Notes: generated by a model from the letters alone, not told the origin. Shown: positions 26,199-34,975, counted from the stretch's first letter. The stretch: 64,000 nucleotides of DNA from Spirosoma endophyticum (GCF_900112365.1 NZ_FOLQ01000014.1:62001-126000), one strand, 5' to 3'. Program-made: numbers and translations.

Positions 26199-27143
26199 AT
26201 GATAGACCGCATTCGGACGGTAGGCTTACTTATTTTATGCATTCTCCTGCTTAGCCAGTCCATTCAGGCGCAAACTACGCCGATAATGCCCGCTGCTCCC
26301 GATCCGGCGGGCATTAATCAGGGACGATTTATTGGTGTAGTGCTGGGTACGGCTGCTTTTTATACCATTACGTTGCTCATGCTACGTAAGCAATGGTATA
26401 AAAAAAAGGTCCCTTTTCACTCATTCAACGACAATGCCGAGTGGCTCCAGATGGATAAAGTCGGTCATGCCGCTACGGCCTATTGTATGAGCCGTGGCGG
26501 CTATGAACTAATGCGCTGGAGCGGGGTTGACGAACGAGCCAGTATACTAACGGGTGGCCTGTTAGCCTTGCTGTTCCAGACTACACTGGAAGTGTATGAC
26601 GGACATTCCGAAGGCTGGGGGTTTTCTAAAGGCGATATGTTCGCTAACGTTGCTGGAACCGCCCTGTTTGTAGGACAGCAATTTGGCCCTGGACAGCAGG
26701 TAGTGAGCCTGAAATACGGTTTCCGAAAAACGATTTTTCCGCCTTATCGCCCCAACGTATTGGGGAAAACGACCGGCGTGCAGATGCTTAAAGATTATAA
26801 TGCGCAGCAGTACTGGCTGTCGGTTAATCTGGCGTCGGTGCTGCCGGTGGGCCCCTCATTTCCGCGCTGGCTCAATCTGGATCTGGGGTATAGTGGCAGT
26901 GGTATGATTGGTGGACACGAAAATCCACCTGTATTTGATCAACATGGCAAAGAGGTAAAATTTGAGCGATATCGTCAATTCTTTATTTCCCCCGACGCTG
27001 ATTTATCCCGCATCAATGCGTTTTCGCCTTCACTACAACGCTTTATTGGTACGGCCCAGTTTTTCAAGATCCCTGCTCCGTCGCTGGAGTTTAATCGGGT
27101 AAACGGCCTGCGGTTTCACCCACTTATTCTACCAAAAGAATGA
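26199..27143 (+). CDS. DUF2279 (YfiM-like) secreted protein
   Basis: A 314-residue protein with a signal peptide (cut near SIQAQ, about residue 25). The central part MDKVGHAATAYCMSRGGYEL and EVYDGHSEGWGFSKGDMFANVAGT matches DUF2279, a family of predicted periplasmic or membrane proteins with conserved His, Asp and Gly positions and unknown function. A second hydrophobic segment lies near residues 45-65. The C-terminal 120 residues are typical of Bacteroidota members and may contact the outer membrane. A long inverted repeat starts 2 bases after the stop. Confidence 0.85.
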   Translation: MIDRIRTVGLLILCILLLSQSIQAQTTPIMPAAPDPAGINQGRFIGVVLGTAAFYTITLLMLRKQWYKKKVPFHSFNDNAEWLQMDKVGHAATAYCMSRGGYELMRWSGVDERASILTGGLLALLFQTTLEVYDGHSEGWGFSKGDMFANVAGTALFVGQQFGPGQQVVSLKYGFRKTIFPPYRPNVLGKTTGVQMLKDYNAQQYWLSVNLASVLPVGPSFPRWLNLDLGYSGSGMIGGHENPPVFDQHGKEVKFERYRQFFISPDADLSRINAFSPSLQRFIGTAQFFKIPAPSLEFNRVNGLRFHPLILPKE

Positions 27144-27144
27144 G

Positions 27145-27215
27145 TGAAAGAACGAATGAGCGAAAGCGTGAAAACAACTAGCTATTTTTCACGCGTTTGC
27201 TCATTCGTTCTTTCA
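27145..27215. repeat. 30-bp inverted repeat after the DUF2279 gene
   Basis: Arms at 27145-27174 and 27186-27215 are reverse complements with two mismatches; the loop is 11 bases. The arms repeat one word (gaaagaacgaatgagcgaaag). It probably stops transcription after the DUF2279 gene, though it has no strong T run. The rest of the 343-base gap up to 27486 is AT-rich. Confidence 0.8.
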
Positions 27216-27443
27216 TTTACAGCCATTGAAACTTCCGAATCCTACTAAACTGCCTGAACAGGCATTTTACTGTCAATGGTTGCGTTTGCCAGTTTGTTTG
27301 AATTTTTTGGATTCACTATAAGCATCTTTATAGACTAACTTTTTACTACATTTACAATAAGCTTTGGGTTAATATCCAACTACTTAGTGAGCGAATTAAG
27401 TACATTTACTAAGTTTCTTATCTGTCCTTGTGATCAGGCTATT

Positions 27444-27451
27444 TACATTTG
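27444..27451 (+). promoter_or_regulatory. Candidate -7 box for the 58-residue gene
   Basis: TACATTTG matches TAnnTTTG and lies 35 bases before the ATG at 27487. No TTTG at the right distance upstream, so the promoter is only half supported. Confidence 0.35.
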
Positions 27452-27486
27452 TCGGATATAATGTCTAACAAGGTAGAAAAGAACGT

Positions 27487-27663
27487 ATGACATTTGAAGA
27501 GTATTTAACTCAGAAAAAAATTAACGTCGACCAGTTTCAGCAAGCTCAACCCGTTCAATATGCTGAATGGCAGCGCGAATTCATGCAGATGCATCCAGAG
27601 AGTTTTACCGCTCAGAAGAAATTTCTTCTAAACGACACTCGAAGAAAGTACCTTGTTCGTTAA
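27487..27663 (+). CDS. Small protein, 58 residues, unknown function
   Basis: An ATG-to-TAA frame of 58 codons: begins MTFEEYLTQKKINVDQF and ends TRRKYLVR. The composition is that of a real helical protein (many E, Q, K; no rare runs), and the codon use resembles the neighbours. It lies 61 bases before the DUF4332 gene on the same strand, behind a candidate -7 box. I do not recognise a family by name; short proteins of this kind are common in Cytophagales genomes. Cytoplasmic by composition. Confidence 0.7.
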   Translation: MTFEEYLTQKKINVDQFQQAQPVQYAEWQREFMQMHPESFTAQKKFLLNDTRRKYLVR

Positions 27664-27724
27664 ATGTGTATCAAATGGTCTGAAAATCAGGCGACTTTCC
27701 ACCTATTAACCTCTATTTTTCTAT

Positions 27725-28132
27725 ATGAGCCTTACATTAGGAGAATTACGCGGTATTACAAATAGCGTTCTGAACGCCTTGAAAGCACAGGGTATCAGTG
27801 ACAGTGATTCGCTACTTGACGCTACCAAAACCCCATCGGACCGCAAAAGCCTGGCTTCGGCAACCAGCGTCGATGGGGCTATTATTCTAGAACTGGCAAA
27901 TCGTGCCGACCTGGCCCGCATAAAAGGCATTGGTCGGGTTTATAGCGATCTTATGGAAGAAGCTGGCGTGGATACGGTAAAAGAACTGGCTACACGTGTA
28001 CCCGCCAATTTGCACGCTAAATTGATTGAAATAAATAAAGTTCGGCAATTCACCCAACGTCCACCGTCGGTTGAACAGGTCGCTGATTTTGTCGAGCAGG
28101 CGAAAGCGCTGCCCCGAATGCTGGAGTATTAG
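27725..28132 (+). CDS. DUF4332-type helix-hairpin-helix protein
   Basis: A 135-residue, all-helical protein. LARIKGIGRVYSDLMEEAG followed by VDTVKELATRVPANLHAKL is the DUF4332 signature, with the helix-hairpin-helix glycine pattern seen in DNA-binding proteins and in the end of topoisomerases. The N-terminal half (LGELRGITNSVLNALKAQG) looks like a second, weaker copy of the same motif. Function unknown; non-specific DNA binding is a guess from the fold. A perfect terminator stem follows 17 bases after the stop. Confidence 0.8.
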   Translation: MSLTLGELRGITNSVLNALKAQGISDSDSLLDATKTPSDRKSLASATSVDGAIILELANRADLARIKGIGRVYSDLMEEAGVDTVKELATRVPANLHAKLIEINKVRQFTQRPPSVEQVADFVEQAKALPRMLEY

Positions 28133-28149
28133 AAAAAGTGAGGAACCAG

Positions 28150-28196
28150 TTACAATCAGAAAGCCAGTGTGTTTCGCACTGGCTTTCTGATTGTAA
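28150..28196. terminator. Perfect 20-bp hairpin between the DUF4332 gene and cdaA
   Basis: Bases 28150-28169 and 28177-28196 are perfect reverse complements with a 7-base loop. It sits between two convergent genes and could serve both. Confidence 0.85.
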
Positions 28197-28221
28197 GAAA
28201 CGTAGTAATCAATAAAAAAAG

Positions 28222-29025
28222 CTACCGAACGGGCTCGTGCAAGTAACGTTCTAATCGACTCTCCAGCTCAGGCTGGCTTAGGCTGGTAAATAGCTCGCCG
28301 TTTATCGCCAGCGCTAACCGCCCGCTCTCTTCCGAAACGGCGATCACCGCTGCGTCCGTAGCTTCACTCATGCCCAGGGCAGCCCGGTGACGGAAACCCA
28401 GCGAAGGCGGCAATTCATCATCCTCCGATACGGGTAGAATGCAGCGGGCCGCCCGAATGCGCCCCTCACTAATGATAACCGCTCCGTCGTGAAGTGGGCT
28501 ATACTGGCTGAAAATAGCCAGCAACAAAGGTTTCGATACGTCGGCGTCAATTACTTCACCCGACTGGGCGAATTTTTCCAGGTCATCATTCCGCTGAAGC
28601 ACCAACAGGCCACCCGAGAACTCAGCCCCCAGTGTTTTACAAGTATCCAGAATTGGTTTCAAGGGTGTATAGGAATCCACGGTATCGGAGTCGCGCAGCA
28701 GCCAGCGCCGAATTCGCCGGCTATTGGTCAGATTGGTTGATTTGCCGATAAGCAACAAAAAACGCCGGATTTCGTGCTGGAAAATGATAATTAAGGCCAG
28801 TGCCCCAACGCTGATGAAGTATTCCAGAATGGTGGTCATCAGGTTCAGGCCAAGTGCCTTCACCAGAAGATATGCCAGATATACCAGCAAATACCCGACA
28901 AATACCCGGCTGGCGACGCTTCCCCGAACGAGGTTGTAAATCTGATAAATCAGTAACGCTACTAACCCAATGTCAAGCAGGTCGAGCCAACCAATGTCTA
29001 AAAATCCCAGGCGATAAGCCAGCAT
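28222..29025 (-). CDS. cdaA: Diadenylate cyclase CdaA (DisA_N domain)
   Basis: A 267-residue protein with three N-terminal membrane segments (about residues 10-90) and a DisA_N domain. The catalytic motifs are both intact: DGA in PLHDGAVIISEGRI and RHR in LGFRHRAALGMSE. It makes cyclic di-AMP from two ATP, a second messenger for potassium, osmotic and envelope balance. In Firmicutes cdaA sits with cdaR and glmM; here it does not. A TATCTTTA box close to the Bacteroidota -7 consensus lies on this strand upstream of the ATG. Confidence 0.95.
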   Translation of the reverse strand: MLAYRLGFLDIGWLDLLDIGLVALLIYQIYNLVRGSVASRVFVGYLLVYLAYLLVKALGLNLMTTILEYFISVGALALIIIFQHEIRRFLLLIGKSTNLTNSRRIRRWLLRDSDTVDSYTPLKPILDTCKTLGAEFSGGLLVLQRNDDLEKFAQSGEVIDADVSKPLLLAIFSQYSPLHDGAVIISEGRIRAARCILPVSEDDELPPSLGFRHRAALGMSEATDAAVIAVSEESGRLALAINGELFTSLSQPELESRLERYLHEPVR

Positions 29026-29138
29026 GAATAAATCAATAAAGTTTCGGGGCTAAAGATAAACAGAATCCTGCCGACACGCTTCATATTATGAGTTAATGCA
29101 ATCCTGATACCTGGCCCTTTTTTTATCTTCAGAATGCG

Positions 29139-30083
29139 TCACACATGAGTAGTCTCGCCTTCGATAGCCAGATACGTTTCCGGGAAAACTGCCCGGGCTT
29201 CGTCTAAAAACAAGTCAAATTGCTTGTACCGGGAGGAAAAATGCCCGATCAAAAGCCGACCAACTTCGGCTTTGGCGGCAATCATAGCGGCTTGTTTAGC
29301 CGTTGAATGATATACCTCGGCGGCCCGTTGCGCATTGTCCTCCATAAACGTTGCTTCGTGATAGAGCAAATCGACGCCGTGTAGTTGCGGAATCAATTCT
29401 TCAACGTAGCGCGTGTCTGAACAGAACGCGTAGGAGCGGGGGGCTGGCGCCGATTCGGTATACTCGCTGGCTGCGTAAAGTAATTTGCCATCTGCGTCCA
29501 GAATGTTCTCTCCATTTTTGAGCTGTTTCAGGTAAGCTACCGGTACGTCGTCGGGTAACTTATCCCGTAACAGATGGGGCTTATGAGGCTTTTCCCGAAA
29601 TAGGTAACCGGTGCAGTCAATACGGTGCTGAAGTGGGATCGACTGCACGGTCATTTGTGGATGATCAAGCAGGAGCGCGGGCTCACTTGGATCAACAACT
29701 TGAAAATGAAGTCTGTAGCCCAGCCGAGAGTCTGACACCCGAAAAATAGTTGTCAGCACTTCATCCAGGCCACGTGGACCAAATAAAAACAAGTCTTCGG
29801 TACGCCCAGCCAGATTCAGCGATGATAGGAGCGGGGCCAGCCCAAAATAATGATCGCCATGAAGATGGCTAATGAAAATATACCGTAGTCGTCCCGGCCT
29901 GATACGTTGCTCGATAAGCCTGAGTTGTGTGCCTTCGCCACAATCAATCAGCACATAGTCATTACCAATGCTCAATAACTGCGCTGTTTGGTGGAGTCGC
30001 AACGAAGGCGTAGCGGAGCCTGCCCCCAGAATTGTGAGCGCAAAAGGAAAAGGAACGGGTCGGAGCGTTTGTGTTTCAGTCAT
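29139..30083 (-). CDS. rnz: Ribonuclease Z
   Basis: A metallo-beta-lactamase-fold tRNA 3' endonuclease. I choose the ATG at 30083 (314 residues), which starts after the upstream STAS stop (30133) and 17 residues before the family N-terminus TILGAGSATPS; a start at 30179 would overlap the STAS gene by 47 bases. Motifs: the zinc block SHLHGDHYFGL, the LLYHEATF stretch, and IGHFSSRY near the C-terminus with its His. It removes 3' trailers from tRNA precursors. The gene directly follows the STAS gene on the same strand; a small operon is likely. Confidence 0.93.
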   Translation of the reverse strand: MTETQTLRPVPFPFALTILGAGSATPSLRLHQTAQLLSIGNDYVLIDCGEGTQLRLIEQRIRPGRLRYIFISHLHGDHYFGLAPLLSSLNLAGRTEDLFLFGPRGLDEVLTTIFRVSDSRLGYRLHFQVVDPSEPALLLDHPQMTVQSIPLQHRIDCTGYLFREKPHKPHLLRDKLPDDVPVAYLKQLKNGENILDADGKLLYAASEYTESAPAPRSYAFCSDTRYVEELIPQLHGVDLLYHEATFMEDNAQRAAEVYHSTAKQAAMIAAKAEVGRLLIGHFSSRYKQFDLFLDEARAVFPETYLAIEGETTHV

Positions 30084-30132
30084 TTCGTCAGAAAAGTGGT
30101 CAGAATCATCCACCACCGGTGTTACGGCCGAT

Positions 30133-30549
30133 TCAGGCTTCGTCACGACCAACACTGCCTCCGACGTCGTACTCGTCATCTTCTTCGCTGCGAAAATCGT
30201 TCTCTAATTCGTTCATGAACACGGCATCGATCGCTTCTTCCACCGTTGGCAGAATAGTGAGGTCGCTGAGGTTTGCTTTATCTAACGACTCGATCAGGTC
30301 GTCGTCTTTAGTAACGACTATCAACAGGCCGACTTCATTGGTACATTGCCGGTTCACTTTACGGAGTGTAGTCACTCCGGCCGAATCGACCGACAGTACC
30401 GGGGCCATATCGACAATAATGTTGCTGTATCCTTCCCGGAATAAACCACGGCTTAATGTCTCAAAATCAGTAGCTACTTCGCCCCCAAACTCTTTTTCCG
30501 CTAACCGGATCAGGGAGTATTGTTCGTTTTTCTCAATGGTATAATTCAT
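30133..30549 (-). CDS. STAS-domain protein (anti-sigma-factor antagonist-like)
   Basis: A 138-residue protein from the ATG at 30549 (a TTG four codons earlier is the other option). The STAS core shows VDMAPVLSVDSAGVTTLRKV; the Ser in DSAG is at the place phosphorylated in SpoIIAA-type antagonists. After the domain comes an acidic tail, ending ENDFRSEEDDEYDVGGSVG. No anti-sigma kinase or PP2C phosphatase gene is near, so the partner is unknown. It precedes rnz by 49 bases. Confidence 0.85.
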   Translation of the reverse strand: MNYTIEKNEQYSLIRLAEKEFGGEVATDFETLSRGLFREGYSNIIVDMAPVLSVDSAGVTTLRKVNRQCTNEVGLLIVVTKDDDLIESLDKANLSDLTILPTVEEAIDAVFMNELENDFRSEEDDEYDVGGSVGRDEA

Positions 30550-30620
30550 AGCATCAGGCAATGGGTGACAGATAAGGCAAAATAAACCAGGGTTTTTGAT
30601 AGACCAATCATTAATAGAGT

Positions 30621-31559
30621 TTACTCACGAATGGCGCGTAAGATATTGGTTTCAATACGCGAAAGAGGATCGGTAGCGTCATTAGCCTGAAAACGTTGAC
30701 CCGTAACAGTCTCGAATAGTTCGATGTAACGAGTTGTGATCTGCTTCACCCATTCATCCGACATCACCGGTATGGTTTGGCCGCTCTTACCCTGAAAACC
30801 GTTTTCGATAAGCCATTCTCTAACGAATTCTTTCGACAATTGTTTTTGGGTTCGACCGGCTTGTTGGTTTTCGGCATACGTATCGGCATAAAAATAGCGC
30901 GACGAGTCTGGCGTGTGTACTTCGTCTATCAAATAAACCTTGCCATTCAGGTTGCCAAACTCATATTTAGTATCGACAAGGATTAGCCCTTGTTCGGCGG
31001 CCATAGCCGTACCCCGTTCAAACAGAGCCAGCGCGTAGCGTTCCAACTGTACATAACCACTCTCCTGAACAATACCCCGTTCAAGTATTTCAGCGCGGCT
31101 AATATCTTCGTCGTGCCCTTCATGGGCTTTGGTCGAAGGTGTAATAATGGGCGTCGGTAGTCGGTCGTTTTCACGCAGACCATCCGGTAAGGCAACCCCA
31201 CAAAGTGTTCGATGTCCATCGCGGTATTGACGCCAGGCATGTCCTGCCAGATACCCCCGTACCACCATCTCAACAGCGTAGGGTTCGCACTTCAGGCCAA
31301 TGCTCACATTTGGGTCGGGTACTTCGAGCAGCCAGTTTGGTACAATATCGACGGTAGCTTCCAGAAAGTAAGCCGCCGTTTGGTTCAATACCTGCCCTTT
31401 GAACGGAATAGGGCGGGGCAACACTACGTCGAAAGCCGAAATCCGATCGGAGGCAATCATAACAAGTTTGTCCGGGAATGCATACACATCCCGTACTTTG
31501 CCGCGGTAAAATCCCGTTTGGCCGGGAAATTGAAAATTGGTTTCCTGAATGGCGTTCAT
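30621..31559 (-). CDS. purC: Phosphoribosylaminoimidazole-succinocarboxamide synthase (SAICAR synthetase)
   Basis: A 312-residue protein of the PurC family (the longer form also found in yeast Ade1). YRGKVRDVYAF near the start is the ATP-binding loop, MIASDRISAFDVVLP and EMVVRGYLAGHAW follow, and LVDTKYEFG holds catalytic residues. It joins aspartate to CAIR in purine synthesis. It lies 125 bases downstream of the thiolase stop on the same strand, with a low-complexity inverted repeat in that gap. Confidence 0.96.
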   Translation of the reverse strand: MNAIQETNFQFPGQTGFYRGKVRDVYAFPDKLVMIASDRISAFDVVLPRPIPFKGQVLNQTAAYFLEATVDIVPNWLLEVPDPNVSIGLKCEPYAVEMVVRGYLAGHAWRQYRDGHRTLCGVALPDGLRENDRLPTPIITPSTKAHEGHDEDISRAEILERGIVQESGYVQLERYALALFERGTAMAAEQGLILVDTKYEFGNLNGKVYLIDEVHTPDSSRYFYADTYAENQQAGRTQKQLSKEFVREWLIENGFQGKSGQTIPVMSDEWVKQITTRYIELFETVTGQRFQANDATDPLSRIETNILRAIRE

Positions 31560-31587
31560 TTATTTAAATTTTCGGTTCAAGGTTTAG

Positions 31588-31667
31588 GGTTTTCAGTTTA
31601 CGGTTTTCGGCGGTTCCTATCGAAAGTAAATAGGGCGTCAGCCCACCGTAATCACAAACTGAAAACC
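31588..31667. repeat. Inverted repeat built from an ACTGAAAACCGAA-type word
   Basis: The gap between the thiolase stop and purC start holds ggttttcagttt (31588-31599) and its exact reverse complement (31656-31667), inside a stretch of similar words (ttttcggtt, tttacggttttcgg). The same word family fills the gap at 63271-63362. Confidence 0.65.
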
Positions 31668-31684
31668 GAATACAACAACCCAGC

Positions 31685-32860
31685 TTACAGTTTTTCAATA
31701 ACAAGAGCAGAGGCACCACCGCCCCCATTGCAAATGCCCACGGCTCCATACCGACCACCGTTTTGGGCCAATACGTTGGTAAGCGTCGTGACAATCCGGG
31801 CGCCCGACGCGCCCAATGGATGGCCAATAGAAACCGCGCCACCAAATACGTTCAGTTTTTCCTGTGGTACATCCAGCATTTTGCTAAAGACCAGCGGCAC
31901 AACAGAAAAGGCCTCGTTCACTTCAAAAAAATCAATATCGCTGGCTTTCAACCCCGCACGTTCGAGCGCTAGCGGTACCGCCTTGGTAGGAGCCGTTGTG
32001 AACCACTGGGGTTCCTGCTCAGCGTCGGCATAGGCTAAAATACGGGCCATCGGTTTCAGTCCCAACTCATCCGCTTTCCGGCGGCTCATGAGAACCAAGG
32101 CCGAAGCACCATCACTGATGGGCGACGAACTGGCAGGCGTAACGGTGCCATCGGGCGTAAACGCGGCTTTCAGTGTCGGAATTTTGTCGTAAATAACGTT
32201 TTTATATTCTTCATCTTCGCTCACTGTAACACTTCCTTTGCGGCCTGCCACCTCAACAGGCACAATTTCAGCGCCAAACCGGCCACTTTGTGTACTGGCT
32301 TCGGCGCGTCGATAGGATTGCACGGTGTAGGCATCCTGAGCCTCGCGGCTAATGTCATATGTCCGGGCCGTTTGATCGGCAAAAACACCCATCGCACACT
32401 GGTCGTAGGCATCTACCAGGCCATCGCGGGCCAGGCCATCGACTAGTTCTGCATTGCCGTACTTATAGCCAAAACGAGCTTTAGGGACGTAGTAAGGTGT
32501 ATTTGACATACTTTCCATACCTCCGGCTACTATCACATCGGCCAGCCCCAGCTGAATCGACTGAGCAGCTAACATAATTGCTTTGGTGCCTGAAGCGCAC
32601 ACTTTATTGATGGTCGTACAAGGAATATTAGCAGGCAGACCCGCTTTCAGGGCTGCCTGTTTAGCTGGCGCTTGTCCAACATTCGCCGACACTACGTTCC
32701 CCATGTATATTTCCTGCACCTGATCGGGCTGTACATTGGCGCGACTCAGCGCTCCCCGAATGGCCGCAGCGCCTAAATCCGTTGCGGATAGAGTTGATAG
32801 AACGCCACCAAAACCACCAATGGGTGTTCGGACAGCAGAAATAATTACGACTTCGTTCAT
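31685..32860 (-). CDS. Acetyl-CoA C-acetyltransferase (thiolase)
   Basis: A 391-residue thiolase of normal length. All three catalytic residues are visible: C88 in INKVCASGTKA, H347 in GHPLGASGARI and C377 in GICNGGGGASA. It condenses two acetyl-CoA to acetoacetyl-CoA, or cleaves beta-ketoacyl-CoA, in the cytoplasm. The short chain-length type (AtoB/PhaA-like) is the best fit from the CASG context, but no partner beta-oxidation or PHB genes are near. It lies between the BatC-like gene and purC on the same strand. Confidence 0.94.
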   Translation of the reverse strand: MNEVVIISAVRTPIGGFGGVLSTLSATDLGAAAIRGALSRANVQPDQVQEIYMGNVVSANVGQAPAKQAALKAGLPANIPCTTINKVCASGTKAIMLAAQSIQLGLADVIVAGGMESMSNTPYYVPKARFGYKYGNAELVDGLARDGLVDAYDQCAMGVFADQTARTYDISREAQDAYTVQSYRRAEASTQSGRFGAEIVPVEVAGRKGSVTVSEDEEYKNVIYDKIPTLKAAFTPDGTVTPASSSPISDGASALVLMSRRKADELGLKPMARILAYADAEQEPQWFTTAPTKAVPLALERAGLKASDIDFFEVNEAFSVVPLVFSKMLDVPQEKLNVFGGAVSIGHPLGASGARIVTTLTNVLAQNGGRYGAVGICNGGGGASALVIEKL

Positions 32861-32896
32861 GTGGTTTTGTTGTTTATAACTCTTTATCTGGTCGTA

Positions 32897-33643
32897 TTAC
32901 CAGCGTTTTGCATCGGCGGTCGGCTTCGTTGCTGACCGTCGGGCTGAGCGCGTTAAGGCATACGGCAGATCGTCGCCCTGCATGGCATCCAGTAGTTGCA
33001 GCGCCTGCTCTTCACTTAGATTCAGGCGTTGAAACCGACGTAGCAACTCATCCTGTCGGGCCGATTGCTCAACTTGTTGCCCACCCGACGGACGGGGCCT
33101 GTTAACCAATTGTGGTTTACGGCTGGCCGGATTTTGTTGCCGCTTGTTGGCGGGCTTTTTGCCTGAATAGTACGTTTTGACTAACTCAAAATTATACCGG
33201 GCTGGTTCATTATCGGCGTTTTCGAGCAGGGCCTGCTGAAATAATGTCAGCGCCGTGGCACTATCGCCTTCGAGACAGGTAATAACACCCAACTGCGTGG
33301 CAGCTGCTGTCCGTAGATCGGGGCGATCGGACCGGAGCAGTGTCTCATATTGCGGTCTCGCTTTACGGTATTGCTTCAGTTGGAAATACGTATGGCCTAA
33401 ATTTAATCGTACGGCTGGATCGATGGTTGTTGTCGTGCGACTTAGATAGCTATACAACTGTAACGCACGGGTATACTGGCCTGCCTCATAAGCCGCCTGA
33501 GCTTCCTGACGCGCCTGGTTGTTACGTGAAACCTGGTTCATCGAAAACAGATTGTTCCACCAGAGCCAGGCAGTAATGATGAGGTAAATCATGGTGACAA
33601 AACGAACGGCGAGCCAAAAATAAGACGAAACCGTGAGATGCAC
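32897..33643 (-). CDS. TPR protein, BatC-like (aerotolerance-type operon)
   Basis: A 248-residue protein. One N-terminal membrane segment (about residues 18-35) is followed by TPR repeats (AAYEAGQYTRALQLYSYL, RLNLGHTYFQLKQYRKA, and one more) and a basic, Q/R-rich tail. The frame opens with GTG at 33643, directly after the stop of the vWA gene; an ATG at 33592 is the other choice, keeping the membrane segment. In Bacteroidota BatC-type TPR proteins follow the vWA proteins BatA/BatB and are thought to work with MoxR ATPases. Only two members of that set are in this window. Confidence 0.8.
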   Translation of the reverse strand: MHLTVSSYFWLAVRFVTMIYLIITAWLWWNNLFSMNQVSRNNQARQEAQAAYEAGQYTRALQLYSYLSRTTTTIDPAVRLNLGHTYFQLKQYRKARPQYETLLRSDRPDLRTAAATQLGVITCLEGDSATALTLFQQALLENADNEPARYNFELVKTYYSGKKPANKRQQNPASRKPQLVNRPRPSGGQQVEQSARQDELLRRFQRLNLSEEQALQLLDAMQGDDLPYALTRSARRSATKPTADAKRW

Positions 33644-34606
33644 TCACAGTCGGAACGTTCGGATGGTTATAATCAGATCAAGAACCAGCAATCCGAGGGC
33701 CGCCAGCAGAAAGTAATAGTATTTATTTGTCGAAACTGCCACGCGATGCTGGTCAATTACCCGACCCTTTAAGGACCGCAAAATGCCCGCTAACTCATTT
33801 ACATAACGACCATTTGCATCGGCTTCTACGTATTGACCGCGTCCGTCGCGGGCCAGTTCCTGCAAAAAAGTCCGGTTCAGGCTACTCCGAACAATTTGCC
33901 GATCGGTGTCACGTACAAAATCGCGTCCTTCCCGAATTGACGACCCGGCTTCCGTGCCAACACCGACTGTAATAAGTGGCAAACCCGCCAGGCGCAGCCG
34001 AGCCAGTTCACTACGTTCGCAGGAACCGAAATTCTCACCATCGCTGAATAACACAATGGCTTTAACGCTTCGATAAGTTGAGGAGTCGGTTATGAATTTC
34101 TGTCGGGCCAGCTCAATCGCCCGACATAAGTCGGTGCCACCCGTTGGCGAAACACTCGTATGTACTTCGCGCATAAACTGTTTAAGTGCATTCTGATCAT
34201 CGGTAAGCGGAGATAGGACGAACGACTCCGAAGCTGCCAGAATAAGGCCGAACCGCTCGGCGGGCAACGTATCGCACAATTGCTGAATGTCATACTTTAC
34301 CCGTTCCAGGCGAGTGGGTACTACGTCGCCCGCGTCCATCGAGCGCGATATATCGACAATCAGGAACGTATCGTGGCCTGTGGTGATCAACTCGCCCTCC
34401 GCTTCGCCGAATGATGGTCCGAGCAGCGCAATGATCAATAATGTAAGGTAACTGCCCCGTAGAAAAAACTTGGGCACTACGCCCCATGCTGACGTATTCA
34501 ACTGGCGAGCCAACCGAAATGTGCGCCAGATATAGAGCGTATAGAGAATAATAAACAGCCCGATAAAAATAATTTCGGTTCTGGAAAAAGAATATAACCA
34601 GTTCAT
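33644..34606 (-). CDS. von Willebrand factor A protein, BatB-like
   Basis: A 320-residue membrane protein with two N-terminal membrane segments, a vWA domain (about residues 85-260) and a C-terminal membrane segment. The MIDAS metal site is intact: DISRSMDAGD gives D-x-S-x-S, then TGGTDL and FSDGENFG. This matches BatA/BatB of the aerotolerance operon. The domain faces the periplasm and probably binds a partner protein via a metal. The TPR gene follows without a gap, so they are surely cotranscribed. No MoxR or BatD gene lies next to it here. Confidence 0.88.
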   Translation of the reverse strand: MNWLYSFSRTEIIFIGLFIILYTLYIWRTFRLARQLNTSAWGVVPKFFLRGSYLTLLIIALLGPSFGEAEGELITTGHDTFLIVDISRSMDAGDVVPTRLERVKYDIQQLCDTLPAERFGLILAASESFVLSPLTDDQNALKQFMREVHTSVSPTGGTDLCRAIELARQKFITDSSTYRSVKAIVLFSDGENFGSCERSELARLRLAGLPLITVGVGTEAGSSIREGRDFVRDTDRQIVRSSLNRTFLQELARDGRGQYVEADANGRYVNELAGILRSLKGRVIDQHRVAVSTNKYYYFLLAALGLLVLDLIITIRTFRL

Positions 34607-34708
34607 TAAAGACGATTATCCACCTGATGCTGACCCGGTTCAGCCAGCGAATGGGTTACAGTAGAAGGGCCGAAATTAGCGATTGTAAAAAGATTTTTTG
34701 GTGTGCGA

Positions 34709-34739
34709 TTTGCGAAAACACGGTTTTTCCCTACCTTTG
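34709..34739 (+). promoter_or_regulatory. Strong Bacteroidota promoter for the two tRNA genes
   Basis: TTTG at 34709-34712, a spacer of exactly 19 bases, then TACCTTTG at 34732-34739. Both boxes match the Bacteroidota consensus perfectly. The tRNA-Ser gene starts 35 bases after the -7 box. Confidence 0.85.
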
Positions 34740-34774
34740 TATCCCAATCGTTCAGGAAGGGAATGGTTGGCTTC

Positions 34775-34861
34775 GGAGAGATGCCTGAGTGGCCGAAAGG
34801 AACAGTTTGCTAAACTGTCGTACTGGTAACGGTACCGAGGGTTCGAATCCCTCTCTCTCCG
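34775..34861 (+). tRNA. tRNA-Ser (GCT)
   Basis: An 87-base type II tRNA. The acceptor stem GGAGAGA (34775-34781) pairs with TCTCTCC (34854-34860). The anticodon stem acagt/actgt encloses loop ttgctaa with anticodon GCT at 34809-34811. A long variable arm and the T-loop sequence ggttcgaatcc are present. CCA is not encoded. Confidence 0.97.
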
Positions 34862-34880
34862 CTGAGTAAGAGTAAACCTT

Positions 34881-34954
34881 CGGGGTGTAGCGTAGCCCGG
34901 TATCGCGCCTGCTTTGGGAGCAGGAGGTCGTAGGTTCGAATCCTGCCACCCCGA
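34881..34954 (+). tRNA. tRNA-Pro (TGG)
   Basis: A 74-base tRNA. CGGGGTG (34881-34887) pairs with CACCCCG (34947-34953). The anticodon stem cctgc/gcagg encloses loop tttggga with anticodon TGG at 34915-34917. T-loop aggttcgaatcct is normal. CCA is not encoded. It follows tRNA-Ser after 19 bases and shares its promoter. Confidence 0.97.
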
Positions 34955-34975
34955 CATTTAAAGTCCCAAATAATC

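Noticed and set aside
29139..30179. The longer rnz frame starting at 30179
   Set aside because: It would overlap the STAS gene by 47 bases, and its first 32 residues do not resemble the family.
31212..32033. A 273-codon plus-strand frame across purC and thiolase
   Set aside because: It is antisense to two well-supported genes and spans their gap without motifs.
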